From the NCBI RefSeq assembly GCF_000373245.1, contig NZ_KB890738.1, forward strand, positions 248,001-312,000: a stretch of DNA of 64,000 nt, written 5' to 3'. The position numbers and the translations under genes are program-made. The notes under the pieces were generated by a model. The model made no database searches. It had not been told where the DNA came from and worked only from the letters and a program-made list of their open reading frames with translations. How positions within the stretch are numbered: position 1 is the first letter of the stretch; the number at the start of each line of letters is the position of its first letter. Below are positions 1 to 7,716 of the stretch, piece by piece. Source of the DNA: Echinicola pacifica DSM 19836. Its GTDB lineage: Bacteria > Bacteroidota > Bacteroidia > Cytophagales > Cyclobacteriaceae.

Positions 1-590
1 CGGATTTTCATTAGTTGCTGATATCTTTTTTCATCTCTAAAATACCCAGGATCTACAATTTCCAGATTTTGCTCGCGGGCAAACTGCTCTGCGCCGCGCC
101 CCACCATAAATACATGAGGGCTATTGATCATCACTTGGTAAGCCCCCTGAATGGGACTTTTGACAATGGTAAGCTCGGCTACAGCGCCAGCATTTCTATC
201 CCGCCCATCCATGATAGCGGCATCCATTTCATTACGGCCATCATGAGTAAATACAGCTCCCCTTCCGGCATTGAAAAGCGGTGAATCCTCCATGACCTGG
301 ACGGCTGCTATCACCGCTAAGGTGGCCTCACCACCATTCTCGAGCACTTCAAAGCCAGCGTTTAGGGCTTCTTCTAGTTTTTGGCGATATTCTTTTTCCT
401 GCTCAGGCTTAAGATTTTCTCTTTTGATAGTGCCTGCCCCACCATGTATGGCCAGCGCAAAGCCCTTTAGAGAATCTTGCTGCGATAGGGGCTCCTTTTC
501 TAATATTTCTTTTTCATTGCTTTTTGGCGAACAGCCTTGTCCAAAAACTAAAAACAACCCAATGATCCAAAACAGATATCTACCTTCCAT
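1..590 (-). CDS. Isoaspartyl peptidase/L-asparaginase, lipoprotein (partial, 3' end beyond window)
   Basis: The ATG is the complement of 588-590; about 196 codons are visible before the window edge. The protein begins with a hydrophobic signal ending in a lipobox-like GQGC (Cys20), then a short linker and the N-terminal block of the Ntn-hydrolase asparaginase type 2 family: ALAIHGGAGTI, an EATLAVIAAVQVMEDSPLFNAG stretch (residues given in part), RGAVFT and NEMDAAIMDG. Family members cleave isoaspartyl dipeptides or asparagine after self-cleavage before a catalytic Thr. That Thr lies in the missing C-terminal half, so activity cannot be judged. The lipobox suggests it is membrane-anchored on the periplasmic side. 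The 191 bases to the next gene show no clear TAnnTTTG promoter. Confidence 0.85.
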   Translation of the reverse strand, partial: MEGRYLFWIIGLFLVFGQGCSPKSNEKEILEKEPLSQQDSLKGFALAIHGGAGTIKRENLKPEQEKEYRQKLEEALNAGFEVLENGGEATLAVIAAVQVMEDSPLFNAGRGAVFTHDGRNEMDAAIMDGRDRNAGAVAELTIVKSPIQGAYQVMINSPHVFMVGRGAEQFAREQNLEIVDPGYFRDEKRYQQLMKI

Positions 591-781
591 AAAATTAAAA
601 TAAATCATTTTCAAACCTTTTCCGTAATTATACAATATAGTAAATCAGATAACTTAATAATAAAATGAACTAGCATGAATTATGCAGTTCATATTTTTTC
701 TTTCCAAAACTCCACCTTATTTTAGGGAACTTTTTGAAAGAAGAAAATCATTTAGACATCATCATGTAACGCCGTAGAATT

Positions 782-1165
782 ATGAGTCAAGAAGAGAAAA
801 CATCCTATTCCAGAGATGAATTAAAAGAGTTTGAAGAATTAATCATGAGTAAGCTGACCGTGGCGAAAGGGGAATTACTTTCTCTTAAAGAGACGTTAAG
901 CAAAAAAAATGATAGTGGAACAGATTTCACTGCCTCCACCTCCAAATTACTGGAAGATGGTGCCGACACGCTAGAGCGTGAGAGCTTAAGTCAGCTGGCA
1001 GCGCGTCAGCAGAAATTTATCATCAATCTTGAGAATGCTTTGATCAGAATCAAGAATGGTACCTATGGTGTATGCGTGGATACTGGTAAGCTTATCGCCA
1101 AAGAAAGGCTAAAAGCAGTGCCCCATACCATGCACTCTATTGAAGCAAAACTATCAAAGAAATAA
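782..1165 (+). CDS. TraR/DksA-family regulator with reduced zinc finger
   Basis: A 127-residue protein with a helical, charged N-terminal half (coiled coil about 8-90) followed by a C-terminal block containing YGVC, TGKLI and KERLKAVPHT. This is the DksA/TraR layout: a coiled coil that enters the RNA polymerase secondary channel plus a small C-terminal finger. The classical finger has four Cys; only one (in YGVC) remains, a reduction common in Bacteroidota members of this family (general knowledge). It is followed after 2 bases by scpB, so the two are probably co-transcribed. Role in stringent-type control of transcription is inferred from family membership. Confidence 0.85.
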   Translation: MSQEEKTSYSRDELKEFEELIMSKLTVAKGELLSLKETLSKKNDSGTDFTASTSKLLEDGADTLERESLSQLAARQQKFIINLENALIRIKNGTYGVCVDTGKLIAKERLKAVPHTMHSIEAKLSKK

Positions 1166-1167
1166 AG

Positions 1168-1728
1168 GTGGAATTTCTTCACAGACATATTGAAGCATTG
1201 ATATTCTGTTCACCGTCTCCGTTGGGCCTGGATGAGATCCAGAAATGCCTGACGGAGATGTTTGAGTCAGAGGTACCCAAAGAGCATGTGGAAGAGGCCA
1301 TCACCGATCTACAGCGGAAATATCATGAGGATGAATTCAGTTTTGCGCTAGAGCACCTAGGCAACGGCTACCAATTCCTCACTAAACCTGCCTACCAAAC
1401 CAGCATCTCTATATTGCTCAAGCAGCAATCCACCAAAAGGCTGTCTGTGGCTCAGATGGAAACACTCTCCATCATCGCCTATAAGCAGCCGGTCACCAAA
1501 ACAGAAATGGAGCATATCCGCGGGGTAAACTGTGACTATTCGGTGCAGAAATTACTCGAAAAGGAACTGATCACCATAAAAGGAAAGTCTGACAGCATTG
1601 GCAGACCCTTGCTATATGGCACCAGCGATAAGTTCATGGAGTATTTTGGCATCAATAGCCTAAAAGACCTTCCCCAACCCAAGGATTTCAACCCCGAAGA
1701 AAATCAGATTGGCATTGAAAAAGACTAA
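1168..1728 (+). CDS. scpB: Segregation and condensation protein B
   Basis: ScpB is the winged-helix partner of ScpA and SMC in the bacterial condensin that compacts and segregates the chromosome. The 186-residue protein starts with the typical block LHRHIEALIFCSPSPLGLDE, has the two winged-helix units, and contains the ScpB signature run METLSIIAYKQPVTKTE followed by IRGVN and GRPLLYGTSDKFMEYFG. The start is a GTG at 1168, two bases after the stop of the DksA-like gene; the family's N-terminus begins right there and no better ATG exists. scpA and smc are not in the window. Confidence 0.93.
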   Translation: MEFLHRHIEALIFCSPSPLGLDEIQKCLTEMFESEVPKEHVEEAITDLQRKYHEDEFSFALEHLGNGYQFLTKPAYQTSISILLKQQSTKRLSVAQMETLSIIAYKQPVTKTEMEHIRGVNCDYSVQKLLEKELITIKGKSDSIGRPLLYGTSDKFMEYFGINSLKDLPQPKDFNPEENQIGIEKD

Positions 1729-1770
1729 TAAATATTTTCATTGACTTCGTATTTTAATTGAATAAGTCTG

Positions 1771-1778
1771 TATCTTTG
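1771..1778 (+). promoter_or_regulatory. Candidate Bacteroidota promoter (-7 box TATCTTTG)
   Basis: TATCTTTG matches the Bacteroidota -7 consensus TAnnTTTG. A weak -33 match (TTCG, 1746-1749) lies at the expected spacing of about 21 bases. It would give an 80-base leader for the pseudouridine synthase at 1859. Confidence 0.55.
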
Positions 1779-1858
1779 CAGCCTCATTTACACGGGCATC
1801 AATTCACTAAGAATGAAGCCTTTATATAATCAAAATACAGCAGAGATGCTGCAACATT

Positions 1859-3016
1859 ATGAAAAATCAGCGCAGAAACAGCCGGAACGATCAAAAGGAC
1901 TTCTCAGGCAAGCCAAAAGAAGAAAGAAGAGATCCGAAAAGCGCCCATTCTAAAAGCCGCAGACCCGACAGCAACTTCCGCAAAGGGAAACCTGAGGACG
2001 ATTCCAAAACCAGAAGAGACAGCAGCCCATCCACGGGATTCTCTCCATTAAAGAAATTCAGCAAGTCTGCAGACCATGACACTCGAAGAGATGACAGTCG
2101 CCAGGGACCAGACAACCGACGCCCGGTATATAAGGGCAGAGGAAAAGACCAGAAGCCGGTTTTTGCCTTCGAAGAGCAGGACGAACGCAGCAAAAGCAAA
2201 AAACCAACGAAATTTAAGCCTGGCAAATTCACCAAAGGTGCCTATGCTCCTCGTGAACAAAAACCAAAATACAACCTCAAAAATGTAAAGGCTGGACCTG
2301 GCCGTACAGAGGAAATCCGACTCAATAAATACATCGCCAACTCGGGAATCTGCTCCAGAAGGGATGCCGATAAACTCATAGAAAACGGCGAAATCCAGGT
2401 CAATGGCCAGGTAGTCACTGAGCTGGGCCATCGCGTAATGATTTCTGACTCGGTGATCTACCGTGGCAAGACCATCAATCCAGAGAAGCCTGTCTATGTC
2501 TTACTAAACAAGCCAAAAGACTTCATCACCACGACGGATGACCCTATGAACCGTAAGACGGTCATGCATTTGGTGGAAGGCGCTTGTGAAGAGCGAATAT
2601 TCCCGGTAGGAAGATTGGATAGAAACACCACTGGACTGCTCCTGTTTACCAACGATGGTGATCTGGCGTCTAAGCTTTCGCATCCTTCTCAGAAAATCAA
2701 GAAAATCTATCAGGTTACTCTTGACCAACCGATCACCAATGTCCATGTAGAGGCGATTCAGGAAGGCCTGACACTCGAAGATGGCCTGGTACAGGTAGAT
2801 GATATCCAGATTCTTTCCAAGGACAGAACTATCCTGGGTATGGAAATCCACGTTGGCAAAAACAGAATTGTAAGAAGAATATTTGCTCACCTAGGCTATG
2901 ACGTGGTTCAGCTGGACCGTGTAACCTATGCAGGCCTTACCAAAAAAGACCTCTCTCGAAGCAATTGGAGATACCTTACAGAAAAAGAAGTGATCAATTT
3001 GAAGTTCTTCAAATAA
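1859..3016 (+). CDS. RluB/RsuA-family rRNA pseudouridine synthase with long basic N-terminal tail
   Basis: This enzyme isomerises a uridine to pseudouridine in rRNA (RluB-like, large subunit, by family). Residues 1-150 are low-complexity and rich in K, R, D, S and P, predicted disordered. An S4 RNA-binding domain follows (from about 153: RLNKYIANSGICSRRDADK), then the catalytic domain with GRLDRNTTGLLLF, where Asp254 is the expected nucleophile, and a C-terminal RIVRRIFAHLGYDV block. Total 385 residues against about 240-290 for proteobacterial RluB; the excess is the tail, which probably helps bind RNA. It is monocistronic: own candidate promoter upstream and a strong terminator downstream. 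Confidence 0.9.
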   Translation: MKNQRRNSRNDQKDFSGKPKEERRDPKSAHSKSRRPDSNFRKGKPEDDSKTRRDSSPSTGFSPLKKFSKSADHDTRRDDSRQGPDNRRPVYKGRGKDQKPVFAFEEQDERSKSKKPTKFKPGKFTKGAYAPREQKPKYNLKNVKAGPGRTEEIRLNKYIANSGICSRRDADKLIENGEIQVNGQVVTELGHRVMISDSVIYRGKTINPEKPVYVLLNKPKDFITTTDDPMNRKTVMHLVEGACEERIFPVGRLDRNTTGLLLFTNDGDLASKLSHPSQKIKKIYQVTLDQPITNVHVEAIQEGLTLEDGLVQVDDIQILSKDRTILGMEIHVGKNRIVRRIFAHLGYDVVQLDRVTYAGLTKKDLSRSNWRYLTEKEVINLKFFK

Positions 3017-3043
3017 TCACCCATCAATAGTTACAAATCTTAT

Positions 3044-3081
3044 AAAAGCGCTATCCATTTATTTGGGTAGCGCTTTTTTTT
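3044..3081 (+). terminator. Rho-independent terminator after the pseudouridine synthase
   Basis: Stem AAGCGCTATCC / GGGTAGCGCTT with an ATTTATTT loop followed by a run of T, 28 bases after the stop codon. Confidence 0.88.
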
Positions 3082-3263
3082 GCCTTCTACTCAAGATCTC
3101 CACACCTCCTTCGCCAAACAGCCCCATCCTCAGCCGAGCTTCCGGGAGATAAAACCGTGAAACTCAATAGACAATGAAGTCCTAAGGACAAAAAACATAG
3201 AATAAACAACTTAGACTACCGTATAAATCGTTAAATTAAACCATAACCTAAATCAAATAAACC

Positions 3264-3545
3264 ATGAAAGCCACTTGGAATGGTCAGACTCTTGCGGAGT
3301 CAGACGAAACAATCATAATTGAAAACAATCATTATTTTCCGCCTACCTCTATTCAAAAAGAATTTTTCTCTTCTTCCGAGACCACCTCTTCCTGTCCTTG
3401 GAAGGGTGAGGCTAGCTATTATTCCATTACAGTGGGTGATAAGACCAACAAAGATGCCGCCTGGTATTACTTCCAGCCAAAAGAAGCGGCCAAGGAAATA
3501 AAAGGATATGTAGCTTTCTGGAAAGGCGTTGAAATAACCAAGTAA
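3264..3545 (+). CDS. DUF427 domain protein
   Basis: A 93-residue soluble protein with the DUF427 layout: an opening A-x-WNG-x-LAESD, then YFPPTSI, CPWKGEASYYSI and DAAWYYFQPKEAAKEIKGYVAFW. DUF427 proteins are small single-domain beta-rich proteins of unknown biochemical role. The start ATG at 3264 fits the family N-terminus. It lies 9 bases before the flavoprotein gene, so the two are likely co-transcribed, which hints at a redox or carbohydrate-stress link but proves none. Confidence 0.88.
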   Translation: MKATWNGQTLAESDETIIIENNHYFPPTSIQKEFFSSSETTSSCPWKGEASYYSITVGDKTNKDAAWYYFQPKEAAKEIKGYVAFWKGVEITK

Positions 3546-3554
3546 AGACACTAT

Positions 3555-4928
3555 ATGAAAAATTACGATGCTATAATCATCGGAGCAGGACAAGCAGGAA
3601 TGCCACTGGCAAAGAAAATCAGCAGCAAAGGCCAGACGGTCGCCTTGATAGAGCGCCGAGCCATCGGAGGCACCTGCATAAATGACGGCTGCTCCCCCAC
3701 CAAAACCATGGGAAGCTCTGCAAAAGTAGCTCATATGGTTTCCAGAGCGGGAGATTTTGGAGTAAACATAAGCGGCTACACCATCGATCAGCAAAAGATC
3801 AAAGCACGCAAGAATGAGATCATCGAACTGTTTCGTGGTGGGGCTGAGAAAAGCCTCGAAAAGCAGGATGAAATTGACATACTTTTAGGTGAAGCTTCTT
3901 TTGTGGACAATCATCATATCGACGTCGCTTTCCCAGATGAAAGTACTCAGCGCATCTATGGCAAAAGGATTTTCATTAACTCTGGTACCTCACCACGAGT
4001 TCCAGAGATCAAAGGGCTGAAAGAATCTCCTTTTTTGACCAGCACCAGTATAATGGAGCTTAACGAAACTCCCGAGCATCTGATCATCATGGGTGGCGGG
4101 TATATCGGGCTGGAATTTGCCCAGATGTTTCGCAGATTTGGCAGCAAGGTCACCATTATTGATCGGGGAGATCGACTCGTAAAGCAGGAGGATGAAGACG
4201 TCAGCGAGGAGGTTTCTAAGATCTTTCAGGAAGATGGCATCGACCTATGGTCCGATTCAGAAGTCTCTGAGGTGAGCTATAAGGACGGATACACTCTGAA
4301 AATCAAAACCTCCAAAGGCGATAAATCCATCAAAGGATCGCACCTTTTGGTGGCCGTCGGCAGAACGCCCAACATCCCCAAGGGAATAGAAAATACCAAA
4401 ATTACACTTTCCAAATCAGGACATATAGAGACGGATGACTACCTCCGTACTGGCGAGAAAAAAGTCTATGCGCTAGGAGATGTAGCAGGAAGTCCCCCAT
4501 TTACCCATATCGCTTACCATGACGCTCATCTGGTCTTCCAAACCCTCTATCAGGAAAAGCCTGTCTCTAAGCAGGACCGTTTGGTACCTTATTGTATGTT
4601 CATTGATCCTCAACTGGCGCGAATTGGGCTAAATGAACAGGAGGCCAAGAAAAAGCAGATCAAGTATAAGTCAGCAAAATTCCTCATGGAGCATTCCGGG
4701 CGGGCCTTAGAAACAGATCAGACCAGAGGTTTTTTCAAGGTCTTGGTGGATCCAAAATCCAAAACCATCCTTGGCGCCACCATCCTGAGTATGGACGGAG
4801 GAGAGATCATGGCAGTCTTACAGATGGCTATGCTGGGCGGCATCACCTACGACACCATTGCGAGCATGCCTATCGCCCACCCTACTCTGGCCGAAAGCCT
4901 AAACAACCTGATGATGCAGCTCGAATAA
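3555..4928 (+). CDS. Pyridine nucleotide-disulfide oxidoreductase (annotated 'mercuric reductase'/Lpd-like)
   Basis: Class I FAD/NAD(P)-linked disulfide reductase of 457 residues. Visible elements: FAD-binding GAGQAG near residue 10; redox-active pair Cys41-Cys46 in GGTCINDGC; NAD(P)-binding MGGGYIGLEFAQ about 178-190; second FAD motif YALGDVAG; C-terminal dimerisation domain with the catalytic pair His442 (AHP) and Glu447. True MerA has a C-terminal vicinal Cys pair and often an N-terminal HMA domain; both are absent, and no mer regulator or transporter is nearby. The substrate is therefore open; dihydrolipoyl dehydrogenase is unlikely because no 2-oxoacid dehydrogenase genes are adjacent. 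Likely an operon with the DUF427 gene. Confidence 0.88.
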   Translation: MKNYDAIIIGAGQAGMPLAKKISSKGQTVALIERRAIGGTCINDGCSPTKTMGSSAKVAHMVSRAGDFGVNISGYTIDQQKIKARKNEIIELFRGGAEKSLEKQDEIDILLGEASFVDNHHIDVAFPDESTQRIYGKRIFINSGTSPRVPEIKGLKESPFLTSTSIMELNETPEHLIIMGGGYIGLEFAQMFRRFGSKVTIIDRGDRLVKQEDEDVSEEVSKIFQEDGIDLWSDSEVSEVSYKDGYTLKIKTSKGDKSIKGSHLLVAVGRTPNIPKGIENTKITLSKSGHIETDDYLRTGEKKVYALGDVAGSPPFTHIAYHDAHLVFQTLYQEKPVSKQDRLVPYCMFIDPQLARIGLNEQEAKKKQIKYKSAKFLMEHSGRALETDQTRGFFKVLVDPKSKTILGATILSMDGGEIMAVLQMAMLGGITYDTIASMPIAHPTLAESLNNLMMQLE

Positions 4929-4944
4929 GCACATTTATCGACAC

Positions 4945-4983
4945 AAAAAAGCCGGAATGCTATCTATAGCGTTCCGGCTTTTT
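4945..4983. terminator. Bidirectional terminator between convergent genes
   Basis: A-run, stem GCCGGAA / TTCCGGC with a short inner GCTAT/ATAGC pairing, then T-run. It serves the flavoprotein gene on plus and the DUF4252 operon on minus. Confidence 0.85.
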
Positions 4984-5004
4984 ATATCCCTAAAGTCCCA
5001 GTGA

Positions 5005-5475
5005 TCAAGGCAAGGAATTAGCAATCGCCTCGCTCTCAAATTCGCCCTGAAGCTCCACGACCATATAGTCTTCCTCAGTATTCCCGATCAAAAGCACCAA
5101 GTCAGAAATAATATCATCCCCCTTGGAATAGATCAGAATCTCACTGTCCTTCTCAGACATTTCCATCATAAGCTCATAGTTTTCCCTTTTGAGCCCTTTT
5201 TGCAGCTGTTTGAAATCTGACTGAGCAGTGCTCAAGGATACCGGCAACTTAAAAAAACGCATAGCATCTACTGATTTAGTCATCGCCTTGATGCCCTGGC
5301 TATCGAAATCAAAGTCTAATCCATCCGCAAAATCAAAGAAATTCCCCGATAGATTGAGGTTAAAGAAATCCTCCTCATCCTGATATTTTTCATAGAGAGA
5401 CTGTACACTCTTGCTCTGGGCATGGACTGCGCCAAAAACAAATAAACTCAAGATTAATGCAAATAAAGTCTTCAT
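5005..5475 (-). CDS. DUF4252 exported protein (second copy of pair)
   Basis: A 156-residue protein with an N-terminal signal peptide (MKTLFALILSLFVFGAVHAQ, cleavage after AQ). I place the start at 5475, where the signal begins; an upstream in-frame ATG at 5520 would put 15 unneeded residues before it. The body has the DUF4252 pattern: SLYEKYQDEEDFF, NLSGNFFDFA, a conserved K-x-MR-F region, and ILIYSKGDDIISDLVLLIG. DUF4252 proteins are Bacteroidota-specific exported proteins commonly encoded after an ECF sigma/anti-sigma pair. Function unknown. It ends the four-gene minus operon starting at 6997, 60 bases after its paralogue. Confidence 0.85.
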   Translation of the reverse strand: MKTLFALILSLFVFGAVHAQSKSVQSLYEKYQDEEDFFNLNLSGNFFDFADGLDFDFDSQGIKAMTKSVDAMRFFKLPVSLSTAQSDFKQLQKGLKRENYELMMEMSEKDSEILIYSKGDDIISDLVLLIGNTEEDYMVVELQGEFESEAIANSLP

Positions 5476-5535
5476 AATATATAGTATAATGTAAAGGTGT
5501 AAATTCATCTTTTCTTCCAATGGCCCAAAGGCACC

Positions 5536-6069
5536 TTACTCTTTCTTACCGGAGCGATAAGCATCCATCCCGGGGATATCCGTCTTTTCGGCGAGGATAT
5601 TTAAATCCTGATAGGTAAAGCTCCCCAGCATACTCAATAGGGTAAACTCATTCTTACTTCCAGATAACATCAGGAGTTCTGCCACCTTCCCATTTTCCTC
5701 CCTTACCATAAATTTGAGGCTGCTTTCCTTGTCTTGCACATCCATAAGGTCCTCATACTTGTTTTTATTCAGGGTCCCCATAGCTTCGTTATACAATTTG
5801 AATCCATCGACTTTTTCACCGCTTAGGATCCGGATCCCTTTCACCTTACTGATCAGTTCCCCCAGGTCTTTGGCATCCTTATCACTATCCGTATCTGCGG
5901 AGGACTTCAAGAAGCCGCCAGCCATCTGCATCATTTTAGGGCTGATATATACCCTGGAGAATGCGTCATTCTCCATATGTTTGGAGAAGAATTTTACGAT
6001 GGCATCATCCTGCGCAAACACGGCAGTGCTCATCATAACTAATACAATTATGCTTATCCATTTTTTCAT
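5536..6069 (-). CDS. DUF4252 exported protein (first copy of pair)
   Basis: 177 residues with a signal peptide ending VFAQ (cut about residue 19-20), then DUF4252: FFSKHMENDAFSRVYISPKMM, a central KGIRILSGEKVDGF strand pair, and LKFMVREENGKVAELLML. The layout parallels the downstream paralogue, which argues for an old tandem duplication. Its start overlaps the anti-sigma stop by 4 bases (ATGA), so translation is coupled. Exported and lacking a lipobox, it should be periplasmic or surface-exposed. As a likely target or sensor output of the sigma system its role is inference. Confidence 0.88.
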   Translation of the reverse strand: MKKWISIIVLVMMSTAVFAQDDAIVKFFSKHMENDAFSRVYISPKMMQMAGGFLKSSADTDSDKDAKDLGELISKVKGIRILSGEKVDGFKLYNEAMGTLNKNKYEDLMDVQDKESSLKFMVREENGKVAELLMLSGSKNEFTLLSMLGSFTYQDLNILAEKTDIPGMDAYRSGKKE

Positions 6070-6509
6070 TTCTCCTCCTCGTTTTTATATTTTTGATCCA
6101 TATTAAACCACTCATGGGTGGTATTTAGGTATTTAATATCTTCCATTGACCTCAGTGATGAGGTTCCTTTATTCATATTCCTATGAATGAGCGCAAAGGC
6201 TTCCATGACATTGGCGTAAGCCTCCTCCTCTGCCATCCTCTTCTGCTGCTCAAAGATCAGCCAGCCAAAGGTCAAAAACACTGTCGCTACAGCTGCCACT
6301 CGAAACCACCAAATATTCTTTGACTTGAAAAAAGGCTTTTCATCCCGCACAGGCTCCACAGAGCCTATCGTTTCTAAACCTAAAAAGAACATCTTCTCCT
6401 CCTCATAGCCTTCTTGCTGAGCAAGCAGACGTCTCAGCTCCTTTTCCTCCTCCAGGGTGGTTTCACCTTCGTAATAGCGGTATAATAACTTCTCTACTCT
6501 GTCTTTCAT
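6066..6509 (-). CDS. Single-pass membrane anti-sigma-type protein
   Basis: 147 residues: a cytoplasmic N-terminal helical region with the opening VEKLLYRYYEGETTLEEEKELRRLL, which is typical of Bacteroidota anti-sigma or zf-like cytoplasmic domains, one transmembrane segment near residues 70-88 (WWFRVAAVATVFLTFGWLIF), and a C-terminal periplasmic tail. It overlaps the ECF sigma stop by 4 bases and the first DUF4252 gene by 4 bases. No zinc-binding HxxxCxxC is present. The anti-sigma role rests on position and topology rather than a named family match. Confidence 0.72.
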   Translation of the reverse strand: MKDRVEKLLYRYYEGETTLEEEKELRRLLAQQEGYEEEKMFFLGLETIGSVEPVRDEKPFFKSKNIWWFRVAAVATVFLTFGWLIFEQQKRMAEEEAYANVMEAFALIHRNMNKGTSSLRSMEDIKYLNTTHEWFNMDQKYKNEEEK

Positions 6510-6997
6510 GCTTTCCTTCTATTGACCATAAACGACTGCAATTTTTTCCTTGCTCTAAACAAATTTACCTTCACCTGCTCCACAGACAGCTCCATATACT
6601 CAGAGATCTCCTCATAGGTCAAGCCCTCCACTTCGCGCAGCTGAAACATCTCCTGCTGCTTTTGCGGCAGTTCCTTCAGAAATTGGAAGACCATCTTCAC
6701 TGCTGGTGATAGATCCTGCTCCATGGCCGGGTCTAATTCTCCGACTTCCTCTTGATTTTCGAGAACCACCCATTTTTGGCGATCGCGATGCTTCTGTAAA
6801 CATTGATTCTTCACCACCCGAACCATCCAGCCATGTGGATTCTCCATTTTCTGAAGAACATCTCTTTGGCCCCATGCTTTCTCAAAAGCCTCATGCACAG
6901 CATCCTCTGCTTCCTCCTTATTACGGAGCCAGAGGTATGCCATGCGGAATAGCTTCCCTCGCATGGACCAGATATATGCTTCAAAAAAAGTCTTCAT
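6506..6997 (-). CDS. RNA polymerase ECF sigma factor (sigma-70 family)
   Basis: 163 residues with region 2 (about 10-75: RMAYLWLRNKEEAEDAVHEAF, then NPHGWMVRVVKNQCL) and region 4 (about 105-155: LKELPQKQQEMFQLREVEGL, YEEISEYMELSVEQVKVNL), the helix-turn-helix that reads the -35-like element. It heads an operon with the anti-sigma and two DUF4252 genes, all joined by 4-base overlaps or short gaps. Such units usually autoregulate; no TAnnTTTG box is visible upstream, which fits transcription from a sigma-specific promoter. The inducing signal is unknown. Confidence 0.9.
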   Translation of the reverse strand: MKTFFEAYIWSMRGKLFRMAYLWLRNKEEAEDAVHEAFEKAWGQRDVLQKMENPHGWMVRVVKNQCLQKHRDRQKWVVLENQEEVGELDPAMEQDLSPAVKMVFQFLKELPQKQQEMFQLREVEGLTYEEISEYMELSVEQVKVNLFRARKKLQSFMVNRRKA

Positions 6998-7512
6998 TTA
7001 TAGGGGTAATGATCCCAGGTATCGTTTGTTACAATTTAACTCAAAAAAATCTTTAGACTCTTAAAATCCCTAGGTCTAACCTATCTATTAAGCCTGCTCC
7101 TGACTATTCTCACAGCGTAGACCTCTTTAGGGAAAAAATGAATTCAGGTGATCTGTCTTTTTTAGCTGGCGCAAAATTGAGATTCCCCAAGGGACATTCC
7201 TCCTTCTGGTACCTAATAATATAGAACCGCATGGTAAAAAAACGGCAGCGGTCTCAGCACTATCCTGAATGGTTTCTGAGCGCTTTGTATTTTACCAGAA
7301 AAAACATCGAAGTGACCCCCCTTCGGGCAATGGCCAACTATAAAACTTCCATTTATATATCCGGGATTCAAACAAAATAGGTTAATTTTAAATTATAGTT
7401 CTAGATAGTATGCATGCGTACCATCTTCTGCAAATAAAAAATTCAACCTCAGCAAGGATAAGATGAAAGATATAAGAATATTCGGCCAAAAGGCACACAA
7501 AATAAAGGGCAT
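6998..7512. other. Non-coding gap between sigma operon and tRNA-Phe terminator
   Basis: About 515 bases holding the upstream region of the ECF sigma gene. I see no credible reading frame, RNA gene or repeat. The base composition is ordinary for the window. Confidence 0.6.
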
Positions 7513-7540
7513 AAAAAAAGCCTTGAATTTCTTCAAGGCT
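7513..7540 (-). terminator. Terminator of tRNA-Phe
   Basis: Read on minus: stem AGCCTTGAA / TTCAAGGCT with a GAAA tetraloop and seven T, beginning just after the tRNA 3' end. Confidence 0.9.
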
Positions 7541-7542
7541 TG

Positions 7543-7615
7543 TGGTGATGAGTGGGCTCGAACCACCGACTCACGGATTTTCAGTCCGATGCTCTACCAA
7601 CTGAGCTACATCACC
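7543..7615 (-). tRNA. tRNA-Phe (GAA)
   Basis: A 73-base cloverleaf: acceptor GGTGATG pairs fully with CATCACC; D arm with AGTTGGTA; anticodon loop CTGAAAA with anticodon GAA; T loop TTCGAGC. The discriminator is A and CCA is not encoded. It is a single-gene unit with its own promoter and terminator. Confidence 0.97.
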
Positions 7616-7629
7616 GTTGTAAAGTGATG

Positions 7630-7660
7630 CAAAGGTAACCAATACTTTTTTGGATGCAAA
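7630..7660 (-). promoter_or_regulatory. Promoter of tRNA-Phe
   Basis: On the minus strand, TTTG (7660-7657), 19 bases, then TACCTTTG (7637-7630): an exact match to the Bacteroidota consensus, 14 bases ahead of the tRNA 5' end. Confidence 0.88.
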
Positions 7661-7716
7661 CCTTGAGATAAAAAAAATTGAAGCAAAATTAAGAGACATA
7701 CATTAAATTATTCACT

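Noticed and set aside
3555-4928. A true mercuric reductase (merA) in a mer operon
   Set aside because: No C-terminal Cys pair, no HMA domain and no merR, merT or merP genes nearby.
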